From: Tistrella mobilis KA081020-065
Lineage (GTDB): Bacteria; Pseudomonadota; Alphaproteobacteria; Tistrellales; Tistrellaceae
Assembly: GCF_000264455.2 (NCBI RefSeq)
Contig: NC_017956.1
Coordinates: 975,501-1,039,500, forward strand
Direction: 5' to 3'
Length of the DNA stretch: 64,000 nucleotides
Positions 31,884-43,185 of the stretch are shown here, in pieces. The notes below the pieces were generated by a model, which ran no database searches, was not told the DNA's origin, and saw only the letters and a list, made by a program, of their open reading frames with translations. The position numbers were made by a program, and so were the translations under genes. The first letter of the stretch is position 1, and every line of letters starts with the position of its first letter.

Positions 31884-32672
31884 ATGCAGATCCCCATCTG
31901 CCATCTCGACGTCTTCGCCGACCGTGTGTTCCGCGGCGTGCCCGCTGTGGTCTGCCCGCTGGACGGCTGGCTGCCCGACGACATCCTGGCCGATATCGCC
32001 GGCGAGCATGCCAAGGCCGAAACCGTGTTCCTGGTGGGCTCCGCCGGGGTCTACGAGGTTCGCTGGTTCTCGCGCGCGGCCGAGGTGCCGCTCTCGGCAC
32101 CGGGCGCGCTGGCGGCGGCGCATACCGTCTTCCATTACCTGGAGCCGCAGCTCCGCCGCGTGCAGCTGCTCACCCCCTCGGGCATGATCATGGGCCAGCG
32201 CGACACCTCGTCGGTGCTGGTCGATCTGCCGCTGCGCCCGCCGGTGAAGATGCTGGGCCGGGTGGACCTCACTGCCGCGCTGGGCGGCATCACGCCCGAG
32301 ACGGTGATGATGCTCGACAGCTCGTGCTATGTGGCGGTGCTGGCCGACGAGGCGGCGGTAGAGGCGGTGCGCATCGACCGCGCTGCCATGGACACGCTCG
32401 GCCGGCCGGTGGTGGTGCTCACCTCTCCCGGCGATCAGAGCGATTTCACCGCTCGGGTGGTGGCGGCGAAATGGGGGCCCGAGGCACTTGCCGTCCGGTC
32501 CTCGGCGCTGTGCACCCTGCTGCCTTATTGGCGCCAGCGTCTGGACCGCGACGACCTCACCGTCCGTGTGGTCGGTCAGCGCGGCGGCAGTGCCTGGTGC
32601 AGCAGCGGGCGTGACCGGGCCGTGGTGGCAGCCCTGGTTCAGCGCTACATGGAAGGCATCATCTACCTCTAA
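31884..32672 (+). CDS. PhzF-like protein with altered active site
   Basis: The 262 residues fit the two-lobed DAP-epimerase fold of the PhzF family: HLDVFADRVFRGVPAVVCPLDG at the N-terminus, HAKAETVFLV (equivalent of the catalytic Glu loop), and VRSSALCTLLPYWRQRL with VVGQRGGSAWCSSG in the C-terminal half. The usual CGHATL-type loop is replaced by PLSAPGALAAAH, so the conserved Cys and His are missing there. The substrate is unknown and may differ from that of PhzF. The start at 31884 fits the family; no good ribosome-binding site was found. It overlaps the convergent GGDEF gene by four bases. Confidence 0.65.
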   Translation: MQIPICHLDVFADRVFRGVPAVVCPLDGWLPDDILADIAGEHAKAETVFLVGSAGVYEVRWFSRAAEVPLSAPGALAAAHTVFHYLEPQLRRVQLLTPSGMIMGQRDTSSVLVDLPLRPPVKMLGRVDLTAALGGITPETVMMLDSSCYVAVLADEAAVEAVRIDRAAMDTLGRPVVVLTSPGDQSDFTARVVAAKWGPEALAVRSSALCTLLPYWRQRLDRDDLTVRVVGQRGGSAWCSSGRDRAVVAALVQRYMEGIIYL

Positions 32673-33826
32673 GGCCGGGCTTCGGTTCCCGGCCGGAAAC
32701 CGTGCTTGTCGGCATACATCCGCCGGTCGGCCGCCATGATCAGCGCATCCAGCGTCGATCCGTCGGCGGGCGCCGCGGCGGCACCGATGCTGACACGCGC
32801 CGGCAGGGGAAAGCCGGCCCCGATGGAGATCCGGCCATTGATGTCGGCATCCAGTTCGGCCACCCGGCCATCCAGATCGCTGCTGTCGCCCGTTCCGTCG
32901 ATGAACAGCGCGAATTCATCGCCGCCCAGTCGGATCGGCGTCTCGCCCGGCCTGAGCAGCCCGCGCAGGGTGTCGGCAATCCAGGTCAGCGCCCTGTCGC
33001 CCTGATCGTGGCCGAAACTGTCATTGATGTGCTTGAACCCGTCCAGGTCGATCAGCACCAGGCCGGCCCGGTCATGGGCCAGGCTGCGTGTCGCCAGACG
33101 GTCGAGCAGGCGGCGGTTGCCGATGCCGGTCAGCGGATCGCGATCGGCCAGATCTGCCAGCGCGCGATGCACTTTCAGGTTCACCATCAGCAGCATGCCG
33201 AAGGTCCAGCTCAGGATGAACAGCAGCGAGATGAAGAACACATAGGCATGCGCCGGATCGCCCGGCGCGCGGAAGGTGCCGCGCGGCGCGGCGAGGGCTG
33301 CGTCGATCCGGAACAGATAGCTGCAGACCATCACTGCGGTACCGGCGGCGATCATCAGATGGATGGTCCGTTCGTCGCGGCGGGCGCGATGCAGCAGGGC
33401 CGCGATCATCGCGACCAGGATCATGCTGTTCAGCATGTCGTTCAGCGTGATCCGCAGCCAGTCCTGGTTCAGGTTCACGATCACCTGAACGGCTTCGATC
33501 AGCATGGCCGTCGGCGTCATCCAGCGCAGTCTCCCCGCCGGGATCAGCCCACGAAACCGGAGCACCCCGTCCAGGATCAGCATCAGGCTGCCGGTCGAGA
33601 TCGTCATGTTGAGCGGAATGGCGATCTCCCGCCCCAGCCAGGGCATGGATACCCAGGCGAGAAACGACAGCGTGCCGCCGAAGGCGGCCAGCATCCACGA
33701 GATGAGGCCGGCCATCGGCCGGTTGAGGCGCCAGATAACGATCGAGACCATCGACGAGATGACGCAGGTCATGATGATCATGATCCCGACCGTCCTGAGG
33801 TCGATGACGTCCGGCCAGGAGAGCAT
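32669..33826 (-). CDS. membrane-bound diguanylate cyclase (GGDEF)
   Basis: Predicted to make cyclic di-GMP. The 385 residues have about six or seven membrane segments in the first 215 residues (for example VGIMIIMTCVISSMVSIVIW and YVFFISLLFILSWTFGMLLM). A GGDEF domain from about 225 follows (LADRDPLTGIGNRRLLDRL, LVLIDLDGFKHINDSFGHDQGD, RLGGDEFALFIDG). The active-site GGDEF is intact. The inhibitory RxxD position reads RPGE, so product inhibition may be weak. It is convergent with the PhzF-like gene. Confidence 0.9.
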   Translation of the reverse strand: MLSWPDVIDLRTVGIMIIMTCVISSMVSIVIWRLNRPMAGLISWMLAAFGGTLSFLAWVSMPWLGREIAIPLNMTISTGSLMLILDGVLRFRGLIPAGRLRWMTPTAMLIEAVQVIVNLNQDWLRITLNDMLNSMILVAMIAALLHRARRDERTIHLMIAAGTAVMVCSYLFRIDAALAAPRGTFRAPGDPAHAYVFFISLLFILSWTFGMLLMVNLKVHRALADLADRDPLTGIGNRRLLDRLATRSLAHDRAGLVLIDLDGFKHINDSFGHDQGDRALTWIADTLRGLLRPGETPIRLGGDEFALFIDGTGDSSDLDGRVAELDADINGRISIGAGFPLPARVSIGAAAAPADGSTLDALIMAADRRMYADKHGFRPGTEARP

Positions 33827-34079
33827 TTTGCAGTCGTCGCCGTAAGCAGCAGGGGCAGACCAGCACTATGCGGGCTGCAGGGTTAAGAAATCATGTGGAC
33901 AATCGGGGTCTGGCGGGTCATCGGGGGACAGGCCGGCGTATGAGCCATGCGTCCGGTGCATGGCTTCCGTCGGGTTCCTGCCCGGCTGACATGTGTTGAC
34001 CGGTGGGGGCGACCTCACTATCGTCGGCAGCGGGCCGCGACCCCCCAACGGGTCGCCACTCTTCCTGAGGGGAAGGCAC

Positions 34080-35246
<1,167 letters not shown>

Positions 35247-35307
35247 GCTTTTCCTGCCCTCCATACGACCCCTGCTTTCCCGTATTCCCGGTTCGAAAAC
35301 GGTGCCC

Positions 35308-35339
35308 CGCCTTTCCGCGCAAGACTGCGTGGGAAGGCG
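35308..35339 (+). promoter_or_regulatory. 14-bp hairpin between serC and serA
   Basis: 35308-35321 pairs with 35326-35339 (two G-U pairs, loop AGAC). There is no T run, so it is more likely an RNA-stability or attenuation element than a terminator. Confidence 0.45.
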
Positions 35340-35363
35340 TGCGGCCCGCGATGGAGACTTCCC

Positions 35364-36941
35364 ATGCCCAAGGTCCTGATTTCCGACAAGATGAGCCCCG
35401 CCGCCGCCGAGATCTTCGCCTCGCGCGGGATCGAGGTCGACGTGAAGCCGGGCATGACCCCGGACGAGCTGCGCGCGGTGATCGGCGCATATGACGGCCT
35501 GGCCATCCGCTCGGCCACCAAGGTCACCAAGGACATCCTGGCGGCCGCAACCAATCTGCGTGTCGTCGGCCGCGCCGGTATCGGCGTCGACAATGTCGAC
35601 ATCCCGGCCGCCTCCGCCCATGGCGTGGTCGTGATGAACACGCCCTTCGGCAACTCGATCACCACGGCCGAGCATGCGATCTCGCTGATGCTGTCGATGC
35701 TGCGCCAGATTCCGGCGGCCAATGCCTCGACCCATGCCGGCAAGTGGGAAAAGAACCGCTTCATGGGCGTGGAAGTGACGGGTAAGACCCTCGGTGTGAT
35801 CGGCGTCGGCAATATCGGCGCCATCGTCGCCGACCGCGCCCAGGGCCTGAAGATGAAGGTGATCGGCTTCGATCCCTTCCTGTCGCCCGAGCGCGCGCAG
35901 GATCTGGGCGTCGAGAAGGTGGAGCTGGACGAGCTGTTCCGTCGCGCCGACGTCATCACCCTGCACACGCCCCTGACCGACGGCACCCGCGGCATCATCG
36001 GCGCCGACGCCTTCACCAAGATGAAGGACGGCGTCTATATCGTGAACTGCGCCCGCGGCGGCCTGGTGGTCGAAAAGGACCTGAAGGCGGCGCTCGACTC
36101 CGGCAAGGTGGCGGGGGCGGCCCTCGACGTCTTCGCCGAAGAGCCGGCGAAGGAGAATGCGCTGTTCGGTGACGAGCGCGTGGTCGCCACCCCGCATCTG
36201 GGCGCCAGCACCGTCGAGGCACAGGAGAACGTCGCCCTGCAGGTGGCCGAGCAGATGGCCGACTACCTGCTGACCGGTGCCATCACCAACGCGATCAACG
36301 TGCCGTCGGTGACCGCGGAAGAGGCGCCGAAGCTGAAGCCCTATATGAAGCTGGCCGAACAGCTGGGCAGCTTTGCAGGCCAGCTGGCCGAAACCGGCCT
36401 GCGCGGCGTGACCGTCGAGTATTCGGGCCAGGTTGCCACCCTCAACACCCGGCCGATCACCGCGGCCCTGCTGACCGGCCTGCTGCGCCCGCTGCTCGAC
36501 AGCGTCAACATGGTCAACGCCCCGATCGTCGCCAAGGAGCGCAACATCTCGGTGACCGAGGTGCGCAGCGACAAGGCGACCGATTTCCAGACCCAGATCA
36601 AGCTGACCGTGTCGGACGAGCGCGGCGGCCGCAGCGTCGCCGGCACCCTGATCGCGGGCAACCGCCCGCGTCTGGTTTCGGTCGAGGATGTGGCGATCGA
36701 AGCCGAACTGGCCGAGAACATGCTGTTCGTGGTCAACAACGACAAGCCGGGCTTCATCGGCGGCGTCGGCCGCACGCTCGGCGAATCGGGCATCAACATC
36801 GCGAGCTTCCATCTCGGCCGTCAGGCGCCCGGCGCCCGCGCGATCTGCCTGATCGAAGTCGACCAGCCCCTGCGCGAGGCGGTGCTGAAGCAGGTCCAGG
36901 GCCTGCCGAACGTGATCACCGCCCTGTCGCTCAGCTTCTGA
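35364..36941 (+). CDS. serA: D-3-phosphoglycerate dehydrogenase
   Basis: First step of serine synthesis from 3-phosphoglycerate. The 525 residues show the D-2-hydroxyacid dehydrogenase core (GRAGIGVDNVDI near 74, NAD motif GVIGVGNIGAIVADRAQG near 147, NCARGGLVVEKDL near 230, catalytic His in ATPHLGAST near 279). An intervening domain and a C-terminal ACT domain follow (NMLFVVNNDKPGFIGGVGRTL near 455). Its last codons and stop are the first copy of a 36-bp tandem repeat. Confidence 0.97.
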   Translation: MPKVLISDKMSPAAAEIFASRGIEVDVKPGMTPDELRAVIGAYDGLAIRSATKVTKDILAAATNLRVVGRAGIGVDNVDIPAASAHGVVVMNTPFGNSITTAEHAISLMLSMLRQIPAANASTHAGKWEKNRFMGVEVTGKTLGVIGVGNIGAIVADRAQGLKMKVIGFDPFLSPERAQDLGVEKVELDELFRRADVITLHTPLTDGTRGIIGADAFTKMKDGVYIVNCARGGLVVEKDLKAALDSGKVAGAALDVFAEEPAKENALFGDERVVATPHLGASTVEAQENVALQVAEQMADYLLTGAITNAINVPSVTAEEAPKLKPYMKLAEQLGSFAGQLAETGLRGVTVEYSGQVATLNTRPITAALLTGLLRPLLDSVNMVNAPIVAKERNISVTEVRSDKATDFQTQIKLTVSDERGGRSVAGTLIAGNRPRLVSVEDVAIEAELAENMLFVVNNDKPGFIGGVGRTLGESGINIASFHLGRQAPGARAICLIEVDQPLREAVLKQVQGLPNVITALSLSF

Positions 36942-37051
36942 GCGACTCTCATCGAAGGGACCGCGCTCAGCTTCTGAGTGACTCTCATCGAAGGGACCGC
37001 GCTCAGCTTCTGAGCGACTCTCATCGAAGGGACCGCGCTCAGCTTCTGAGC
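36929..37051. repeat. 36-bp tandem repeat spanning the serA stop codon
   Basis: Three full 36-bp copies (36929-36964, 36965-37000, 37001-37036) and a 15-base partial copy. Each starts GCTCAGCTTCTGAGC, a 6-bp hairpin carrying the TGA stop, and ends GAAGGGACCGC. The only difference between full copies is one C-to-T. The last copy supplies the 5' arm of a larger hairpin (37031-37061). Confidence 0.95.
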
Positions 37052-37061
37052 GCGAGCGGTC
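37031..37061 (+). terminator. serA terminator hairpin 1
   Basis: GACCGC GCTCAG, loop CTT, CTGAGC, bulge GCGA, GCGGTC; followed by TCAAAAG. It is formed partly by the last repeat copy. Confidence 0.55.
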
Positions 37062-37071
37062 TCAAAAGTAT

Positions 37072-37107
37072 CGAAACCGGTCGTCCCCTCCGGGGCGGCC
37101 GGTTTCG
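37072..37107 (+). terminator. serA terminator hairpin 2
   Basis: CGAAACCGG (37072-37080) pairs with CCGGTTTCG (37099-37107) around an inner CCCCTCCGGGG hairpin; TGCGTTTGCGG follows. It forms a tandem terminator before hisZ. Confidence 0.6.
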
Positions 37108-37259
37108 TGCGTTTGCGGTTGAGTGCCGGGCCCCGCGGGGCTACACTCCGCCCCGGCCGTCGGCGCCCGGGAAACGGGGTCGTGACGGCTTTCGTGCGTC
37201 CTGAACCGGCCGTGGAAATGCGCGGTCCGGATGTTTTCCATGGGTTGAGACCGGGGCCG

Positions 37260-38435
37260 ATGATCGACGACCGCCAGCGCGCGCTCCTGCCGAACGGGTT
37301 GCAGGACCTCCTGCCGCCCGATGCCGCCTTCGAGGCGCAGACGATCGAGCGGCTGATGGCTCATTTCGCGGCCGAAGGCTATGCGCGGGTGAAGCCGCCG
37401 CTCGTGGAATTCGAAGACAGCCTGCTGACCGGCCCGGGCCGGCTGCTCGCCGCCCAGATCTTCCGGGTGATGGATCCGGTGTCGCAGCGGATGATGGGCG
37501 TGCGCGCCGACATGACGCCGCAGCTGGCCCGCATCGCCGCCACCCGCCTGGCCCATGCCGCCCGGCCGCTGCGCCTGTCCTATGCCGGCCAGGTGCTGCG
37601 CGTGCGCGGCGGCATGCTGCGGCCCGAACGCCAGTTCGCTCAGGTCGGCATCGAGCTGATCGGCGCGCCCGAACCCACGGCGGATGCCGAGGTGGTGCGG
37701 CTGGCCGCCGAGGCACTGACCGGCATCGGCGTGAAGGGGCTGACCATCGACCTCAACCTGCCGACCATGGTCGATGTGGTGGCCGAAGCCTTCGGCCTGC
37801 CGACCGATCAGCTGGGCCCGCTGCGCGAGGCGCTGGACCGCAAGGATCCGACGGCGGTGGCCGAACTCGCCGGTGCCGCAGCACCGCTCTATGCCGGGCT
37901 GCTCGATGCCGCGGGCATCGCCGCCGAGGCGCTGGCCCGGCTGGATGCGCTGGAGCTGCCGGCCGAGGCGCGCCGTCTGGTCGCCATGGTCGCCGATGTG
38001 GTCCGGGTCATCGACCTCGCCGATCTGGATGCCCAGGTGACGATCGATCCGATCGAGCATCGCGGGCTCGACTATCAGACCGGCGTCAGCTTCTCGCTGT
38101 TTGCAGCCGGCGTTCGCGGAGAGCTGGGCAGCGGCGGCCGCTATGTCGCCGGTGCCGATCAGAACGGCGGCGGCGAGCCCGCCACCGGCTTCAGTCTTTA
38201 TATGGACAGCGTGCTCCGGGCGATCGATGCGCCCGTGCGGCCGCGTCATCTCTACCTGCCGTTCGGCTGCGGCCCGGTTGCGGGCCGTACCTTCCGTGCC
38301 GACGGCTGGATCACCGTCCAGGGCCTTGCGCCCGAGACCGACCCTGTCGCGGAGGCGCGCGCGCAGGGCTGTTCCCACATCCTGCGGGGGGCTGATGCCA
38401 TCCCGCTCGACGCCATCGATATCCGGGGGGCGTAA
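37260..38435 (+). CDS. hisZ: ATP phosphoribosyltransferase regulatory subunit
   Basis: HisRS-like regulatory partner of the short-form HisG in histidine biosynthesis. The 391 residues resemble class II synthetases: [15 protein letters not shown] at the N-terminus, motif-2-like [12 protein letters not shown] with [13 protein letters not shown], and [18 protein letters not shown]. Earlier in-frame starts exist; ATG 37260 fits the family. hisG is not in this window. purA starts 4 bases after its stop. Confidence 0.92.
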   Translation: MIDDRQRALLPNGLQDLLPPDAAFEAQTIERLMAHFAAEGYARVKPPLVEFEDSLLTGPGRLLAAQIFRVMDPVSQRMMGVRADMTPQLARIAATRLAHAARPLRLSYAGQVLRVRGGMLRPERQFAQVGIELIGAPEPTADAEVVRLAAEALTGIGVKGLTIDLNLPTMVDVVAEAFGLPTDQLGPLREALDRKDPTAVAELAGAAAPLYAGLLDAAGIAAEALARLDALELPAEARRLVAMVADVVRVIDLADLDAQVTIDPIEHRGLDYQTGVSFSLFAAGVRGELGSGGRYVAGADQNGGGEPATGFSLYMDSVLRAIDAPVRPRHLYLPFGCGPVAGRTFRADGWITVQGLAPETDPVAEARAQGCSHILRGADAIPLDAIDIRGA

Positions 38436-38439
38436 GCTC

Positions 38440-39732
<1,293 letters not shown>

Positions 39733-39761
39733 CCGGATCGTCGCAGGACGGGACGACATCA

Positions 39762-39791
39762 GGGCCGCCGGTGGATTTCTGCCGGCGGCCC
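39762..39791 (+). terminator. terminator after purA
   Basis: GGGCCGCCGG (39762-39771) pairs perfectly with CCGGCGGCCC (39782-39791), followed by TTCGTTCG. Confidence 0.65.
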
Positions 39792-39897
39792 TTCGTTCGG
39801 GCACCCCCTTCGGCCGTGCAGCATCGTGTGGAACCGGGTATACAGGGGGAGGGGACCGCGACCGGACGGGAGCGGGTAGGGGACGGGGCACGTCTGG

Positions 39898-41925
39898 ATG
39901 TCGGAAGCCGGGCAGAACGAACACACCATCATCGGCGGACGCTACCGGATGATACCGGGCGTGCGGCTGGAGGAGTTCGACCGGCCGCATGTCGAAGCTT
40001 TCGGGGCCGAGGATCTGCGCGAGAAGGACCGGCCGCTGATCGCCCTGGTCGCCCGGCGCGGCCGGCCGGTGCGCGACGACTGGCTGCGGGTGGTCCGCCG
40101 GCTCGACCAGCCCGGGCTGCTGCGGACCATCGAAGGCGGCGTGATCGATCCGGGCGACGGCAAGGGCCGGCGCTTCGCGGTGATCCTGGAACGTCCGCTC
40201 GGTGGCCGGGTGATCGACTGGCTGAAGACCGACGGCCAGAACCGCGACGATCTGGAACTGTCGCGGCTGCTGCTCCGGCCGTTGATCGCGGCGCTGAAGG
40301 CGCTGCACGACGCGCGCATGGCGCATCGGGCGATCGCGCTCGACAATCTCTATTTCGCCGATCTGGCCCGCACCCGCATCGCGCTGGGCGACTGCCTGTG
40401 CGGCCCGCCGGGCGAAGGCCAGCCGATCGCCTTCGAAAGCGTCGAACGGGCGGCCGCCCTGCCGGCCGGGCGGGGCGAGGGCGGCCCGCGCGAGGATTTC
40501 TTTGCGCTGGGTGCGCTTTTCGCCGCGGCGCTGGCCCGCCGGGTGCCGGGGCTGGAAAGTGCGGATGCCGCGGCAGATCTGATGCGCCGTCGGCTGGATC
40601 GCGGATCCTATGTGGCGCTGACCGATCGGGCGCGGTTCGGCACCGATGTCGGCGGCCTGCTGCGCGGGCTGTTGAGCGACAATGCCGAGGAACGCTGGGG
40701 CTATGAAGAGGTCAGGGCCTGGCTGGACGGCCGGCGCAGCATCGGCGCCATGCATTCCACCCGGCCGCAGGCGGCGCGATCCTTCATCTTCAAGGGCATC
40801 GAGCACACCAATGCCATGAGTCTCGCCACCGCGCTGGCCGAGAACTGGCGGGAAGCGCTCAGGATCGTGATCGACGAAAAGCTCGACGGCTGGGTCGCGC
40901 GGGCGATCGGCGACGAGCGGCGCGGCAACATGATCACCCAGGCGATCGCCGCCGGCCGGGTCGATGCCGGGCCGGGCGGCGATGCCACGCTCGCTCGTGT
41001 GCTCGCGGCGCTCGATCCCGAGGGGCCGCTGCGGCTGCGCCATGTGGCGGTGATGAAGGACGGGCTGGGGCCGCTGATCGCGGTCGCCTTTCTCGACGAC
41101 GACCGCGACACCCGCCAGGCCATGGCCGAAATACTGATGGAAGGCCTGCCGATGATCGGGCTCAGTCTGGTCGATCCGAACGATCAGACCAAGCGGCGCC
41201 TGGCGCAGAGCGAGATGGCCGATTTCATGCGGCTGCGCGGTTTCGTGGCCGAGCCGATGATGGGCTTCGGGCTGGAGCGGGTGCTCTACGACCTGAACCC
41301 GACCCTGCCATGCCTGAGCCCGCTGGTCGCCGACGCCTATCCGCAGAGCGTGGCCGACCTGCTGATGGCGCTGGATCACCGCGCCCGCGGGGCGGGGCGG
41401 GGCACGGCACCGGTCGACCGCCATATTGCCGCCTTCATCGCCACCAAACTCAGCATCTCTTATGCCGGGGCGCTGCGCGGCGTGGTGGTGGGCGGCGACG
41501 GCGAGGCCTCGGAACGGCTTGCCCAGCTCAACCTGTTGAGCCTCGCCCAGGAAACCCAGCCCCAGGTGCGCGTGCCGATGCTGGCCCGCTGGCTGGTGCA
41601 GCGGCTGGGGCCGGTGGTGCAGAGCTATAACGGCAAGACCACGCGGGAATGGATGGAGAAAGAGCTGGAGCGGGTGGCGCCGCTCGGCTCCCTGAACGCG
41701 CTTCGGGCGATCGTCGACAATCCCGAACGGCGCGAGGCCGACAACCGCGGCATGGCCAATGCCCAGGCGCTGCATGCCCAGCTGTCTTTCGGCATCCGCC
41801 GACTGAACGAGACCCGGGCGGCCCGGCGGCTGGAGGCGCAGCATTTCGGCCGGCAGGTGGCGGCGATGCTGGGCTATATGATCCTGCTCGGGGTGCTGGC
41901 GGCGCTCACCCTGGGCGACGTCTGA
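39898..41925 (+). CDS. predicted pseudokinase with C-terminal membrane anchor
   Basis: The first 290 of 675 residues follow a serine/threonine kinase layout: RYRMIPGVRLEEF, a regulatory-helix-like RRLDQPGLL, hinge VILERPLGGRVIDWL, then HRAIALDNLYF at the catalytic loop (143-153) and GDCLCG where DFG is expected (Asp165). DFFALGALFAAAL fits helix F. The catalytic-base Asp of HRD is Ala145 and the Lys two positions later is Leu, so kinase activity is doubtful. Residues 300-640 are unassigned, with helical segments such as ETRAARRLEAQHFGRQV. One membrane segment closes the protein (MLGYMILLGVLAALTL). It precedes a small membrane protein by 15 bases and probably forms a unit with it. Function unknown. 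Confidence 0.7.
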   Translation: MSEAGQNEHTIIGGRYRMIPGVRLEEFDRPHVEAFGAEDLREKDRPLIALVARRGRPVRDDWLRVVRRLDQPGLLRTIEGGVIDPGDGKGRRFAVILERPLGGRVIDWLKTDGQNRDDLELSRLLLRPLIAALKALHDARMAHRAIALDNLYFADLARTRIALGDCLCGPPGEGQPIAFESVERAAALPAGRGEGGPREDFFALGALFAAALARRVPGLESADAAADLMRRRLDRGSYVALTDRARFGTDVGGLLRGLLSDNAEERWGYEEVRAWLDGRRSIGAMHSTRPQAARSFIFKGIEHTNAMSLATALAENWREALRIVIDEKLDGWVARAIGDERRGNMITQAIAAGRVDAGPGGDATLARVLAALDPEGPLRLRHVAVMKDGLGPLIAVAFLDDDRDTRQAMAEILMEGLPMIGLSLVDPNDQTKRRLAQSEMADFMRLRGFVAEPMMGFGLERVLYDLNPTLPCLSPLVADAYPQSVADLLMALDHRARGAGRGTAPVDRHIAAFIATKLSISYAGALRGVVVGGDGEASERLAQLNLLSLAQETQPQVRVPMLARWLVQRLGPVVQSYNGKTTREWMEKELERVAPLGSLNALRAIVDNPERREADNRGMANAQALHAQLSFGIRRLNETRAARRLEAQHFGRQVAAMLGYMILLGVLAALTLGDV

Positions 41926-41940
41926 CCGGCGGGGGCAAGG

Positions 41941-42408
41941 ATGGCGAAGAAGAAGACCGCGGCCCGGCGCGCGCCGGCCAAACAGAAGAGCATGACCCTG
42001 CCGCTGACCTTTCTGGCGGTGCTGGGCACGCTCGCGATCTTCGCGACGCCGACCGCGCTGGTGCTGGCCATCGGCATGGCGCCGTCGCTGGTGGCGGTGT
42101 TCATGGAAAACCGGCCGGGCGCCTATACCGCAAAATGCATCACCGCCTGCAATCTGGCCGGCGTGTTGCCGGTGCTGCGCGATCTGTGGCTGACCGGCCA
42201 TCTGCTCTCGCAGGCGCGGATGATGGTCGGTGACCCGATCGTCTGGCTGCAGATGTATGGTGCCGCCGGCGTCGGCTGGTCGCTGGTCTGGCTGGCGCCG
42301 CTGGTCGCCGGCGTCTTCGCCGATGCCGGCCATGACCGCTCGGTCGCGAAACTCGAAGCCCGTCAGGAAAAGCTGCGCGAGGAATGGGGCGACGGCATCA
42401 CCGGGTGA
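41941..42408 (+). CDS. small integral membrane protein paired with pseudokinase
   Basis: The 155 residues start with a Lys/Arg-rich stretch (MAKKKTAARRAPAKQKS). Two close membrane segments (about 18-37 and 40-56) and a third and possibly fourth near 65-80 and 110-130 (GAAGVGWSLVWLAPLVAGVFA) follow, then a charged C-terminal tail (KLEARQEKLREEWGDG). I recognise no family. It is encoded 15 bases after the pseudokinase and must be co-transcribed. A cytoplasmic pseudokinase domain held near this membrane protein is a reasonable model but is inferred. Confidence 0.65.
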   Translation: MAKKKTAARRAPAKQKSMTLPLTFLAVLGTLAIFATPTALVLAIGMAPSLVAVFMENRPGAYTAKCITACNLAGVLPVLRDLWLTGHLLSQARMMVGDPIVWLQMYGAAGVGWSLVWLAPLVAGVFADAGHDRSVAKLEARQEKLREEWGDGITG

Positions 42409-42416
42409 TGCCGTCG
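42390..42416. terminator. bidirectional hairpin, small membrane protein / livF
   Basis: CGACGGCATCAC (42390-42401), loop CGG, GTGATGCCGTCG (42405-42416); perfect 12 bp, with the stop codon of the upstream gene inside the stem. It serves convergent genes. Confidence 0.65.
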
Positions 42417-42435
42417 TCGTCAGGTCCGGCCGGTC

Positions 42436-43185
42436 TCAGATCGCCAGATATTCGTTGCGCAGTTCCGCATCGTCGAGCACGGCCTGCGCCGAGCCGTCGA
42501 AGACGATCTCGCCCATATGCAGGATCAGCGCGCGGTTGGCGAGCTGAAGCGCCGCAACCGCGTTCTGTTCGACGATGATGGTGGTGATGCCCATCTGCTT
42601 GATCTCGGCGACGATGCGCTCGATCTCTTCCACGATCACCGGCGCCAGCCCTTCATAGGGCTCGTCCAGCAGCAGAAGCTTCAGGTCGCGGGCAAGGGCG
42701 CGCGCCACCGCCAGCATCTGCTGTTCGCCGCCCGACAGCGTCACCCCCTCCTGGTGGCGCCGTTCGGCAAGCCGCGGGAAGCGTTCATAGATCCGCTCCA
42801 GCGGCCAGCCCTTGGGCTCGGCGATCTGGGCCAGTTGCAGGTTCTCTTCCACTGTCAGGCCGGGGATGATCCGGCGGTCTTCCTGCACCAGCTGCACGCC
42901 GTGTTTGGCCGCCTCGAAATCGCGCATTTTGTGGAGCGCGGCGCCGTTCAGCCAGATCTCGCCGCTTTTGAGTTCAGGGTCGGTGGCCCGGGCAAGGGTG
43001 CGCAGCGTCGAGGTCTTGCCGGCGCCGTTGCGGCCGAGCAGGGCGACGACATCGCCCTCGGCCATGTCGAAGCTGACCCCCTGGACGATGTAGCTTTCGC
43101 CGTAATAGGCGTGAATGTTGCGCACGCTGAAATAGGGGGCCTTGGCGGAGGCGGCGGCCGGCCCGGCGGAAGGCATCGCGTTCAT
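42436..43185 (-). CDS. ABC transporter ATP-binding protein, LivF type
   Basis: One of two ATPases of a branched-chain-amino-acid-type (HAAT) importer. The 249 residues show Walker A LLGRNGAGKTST near 46, Q-loop VQEDRRIIPGLTVEEN, signature LSGGEQQMLAVARAL near 147 and Walker B LLLLDEPYEGLAP. The start at 43185 follows CGGAGGAAACC and overlaps the LivG-type stop by one base (TGATG). It is the last gene of the operon. Confidence 0.92.
   Translation of the reverse strand: MNAMPSAGPAAASAKAPYFSVRNIHAYYGESYIVQGVSFDMAEGDVVALLGRNGAGKTSTLRTLARATDPELKSGEIWLNGAALHKMRDFEAAKHGVQLVQEDRRIIPGLTVEENLQLAQIAEPKGWPLERIYERFPRLAERRHQEGVTLSGGEQQMLAVARALARDLKLLLLDEPYEGLAPVIVEEIERIVAEIKQMGITTIIVEQNAVAALQLANRALILHMGEIVFDGSAQAVLDDAELRNEYLAI

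Noticed and set aside
36821-37024. Frame with 12-residue repeats opposite the serA end
   Set aside because: It is the antisense reading of the 36-bp tandem repeat; no start signal.
36929-37051. CRISPR array
   Set aside because: The copies abut directly with no unique spacers, so this is a simple tandem repeat.
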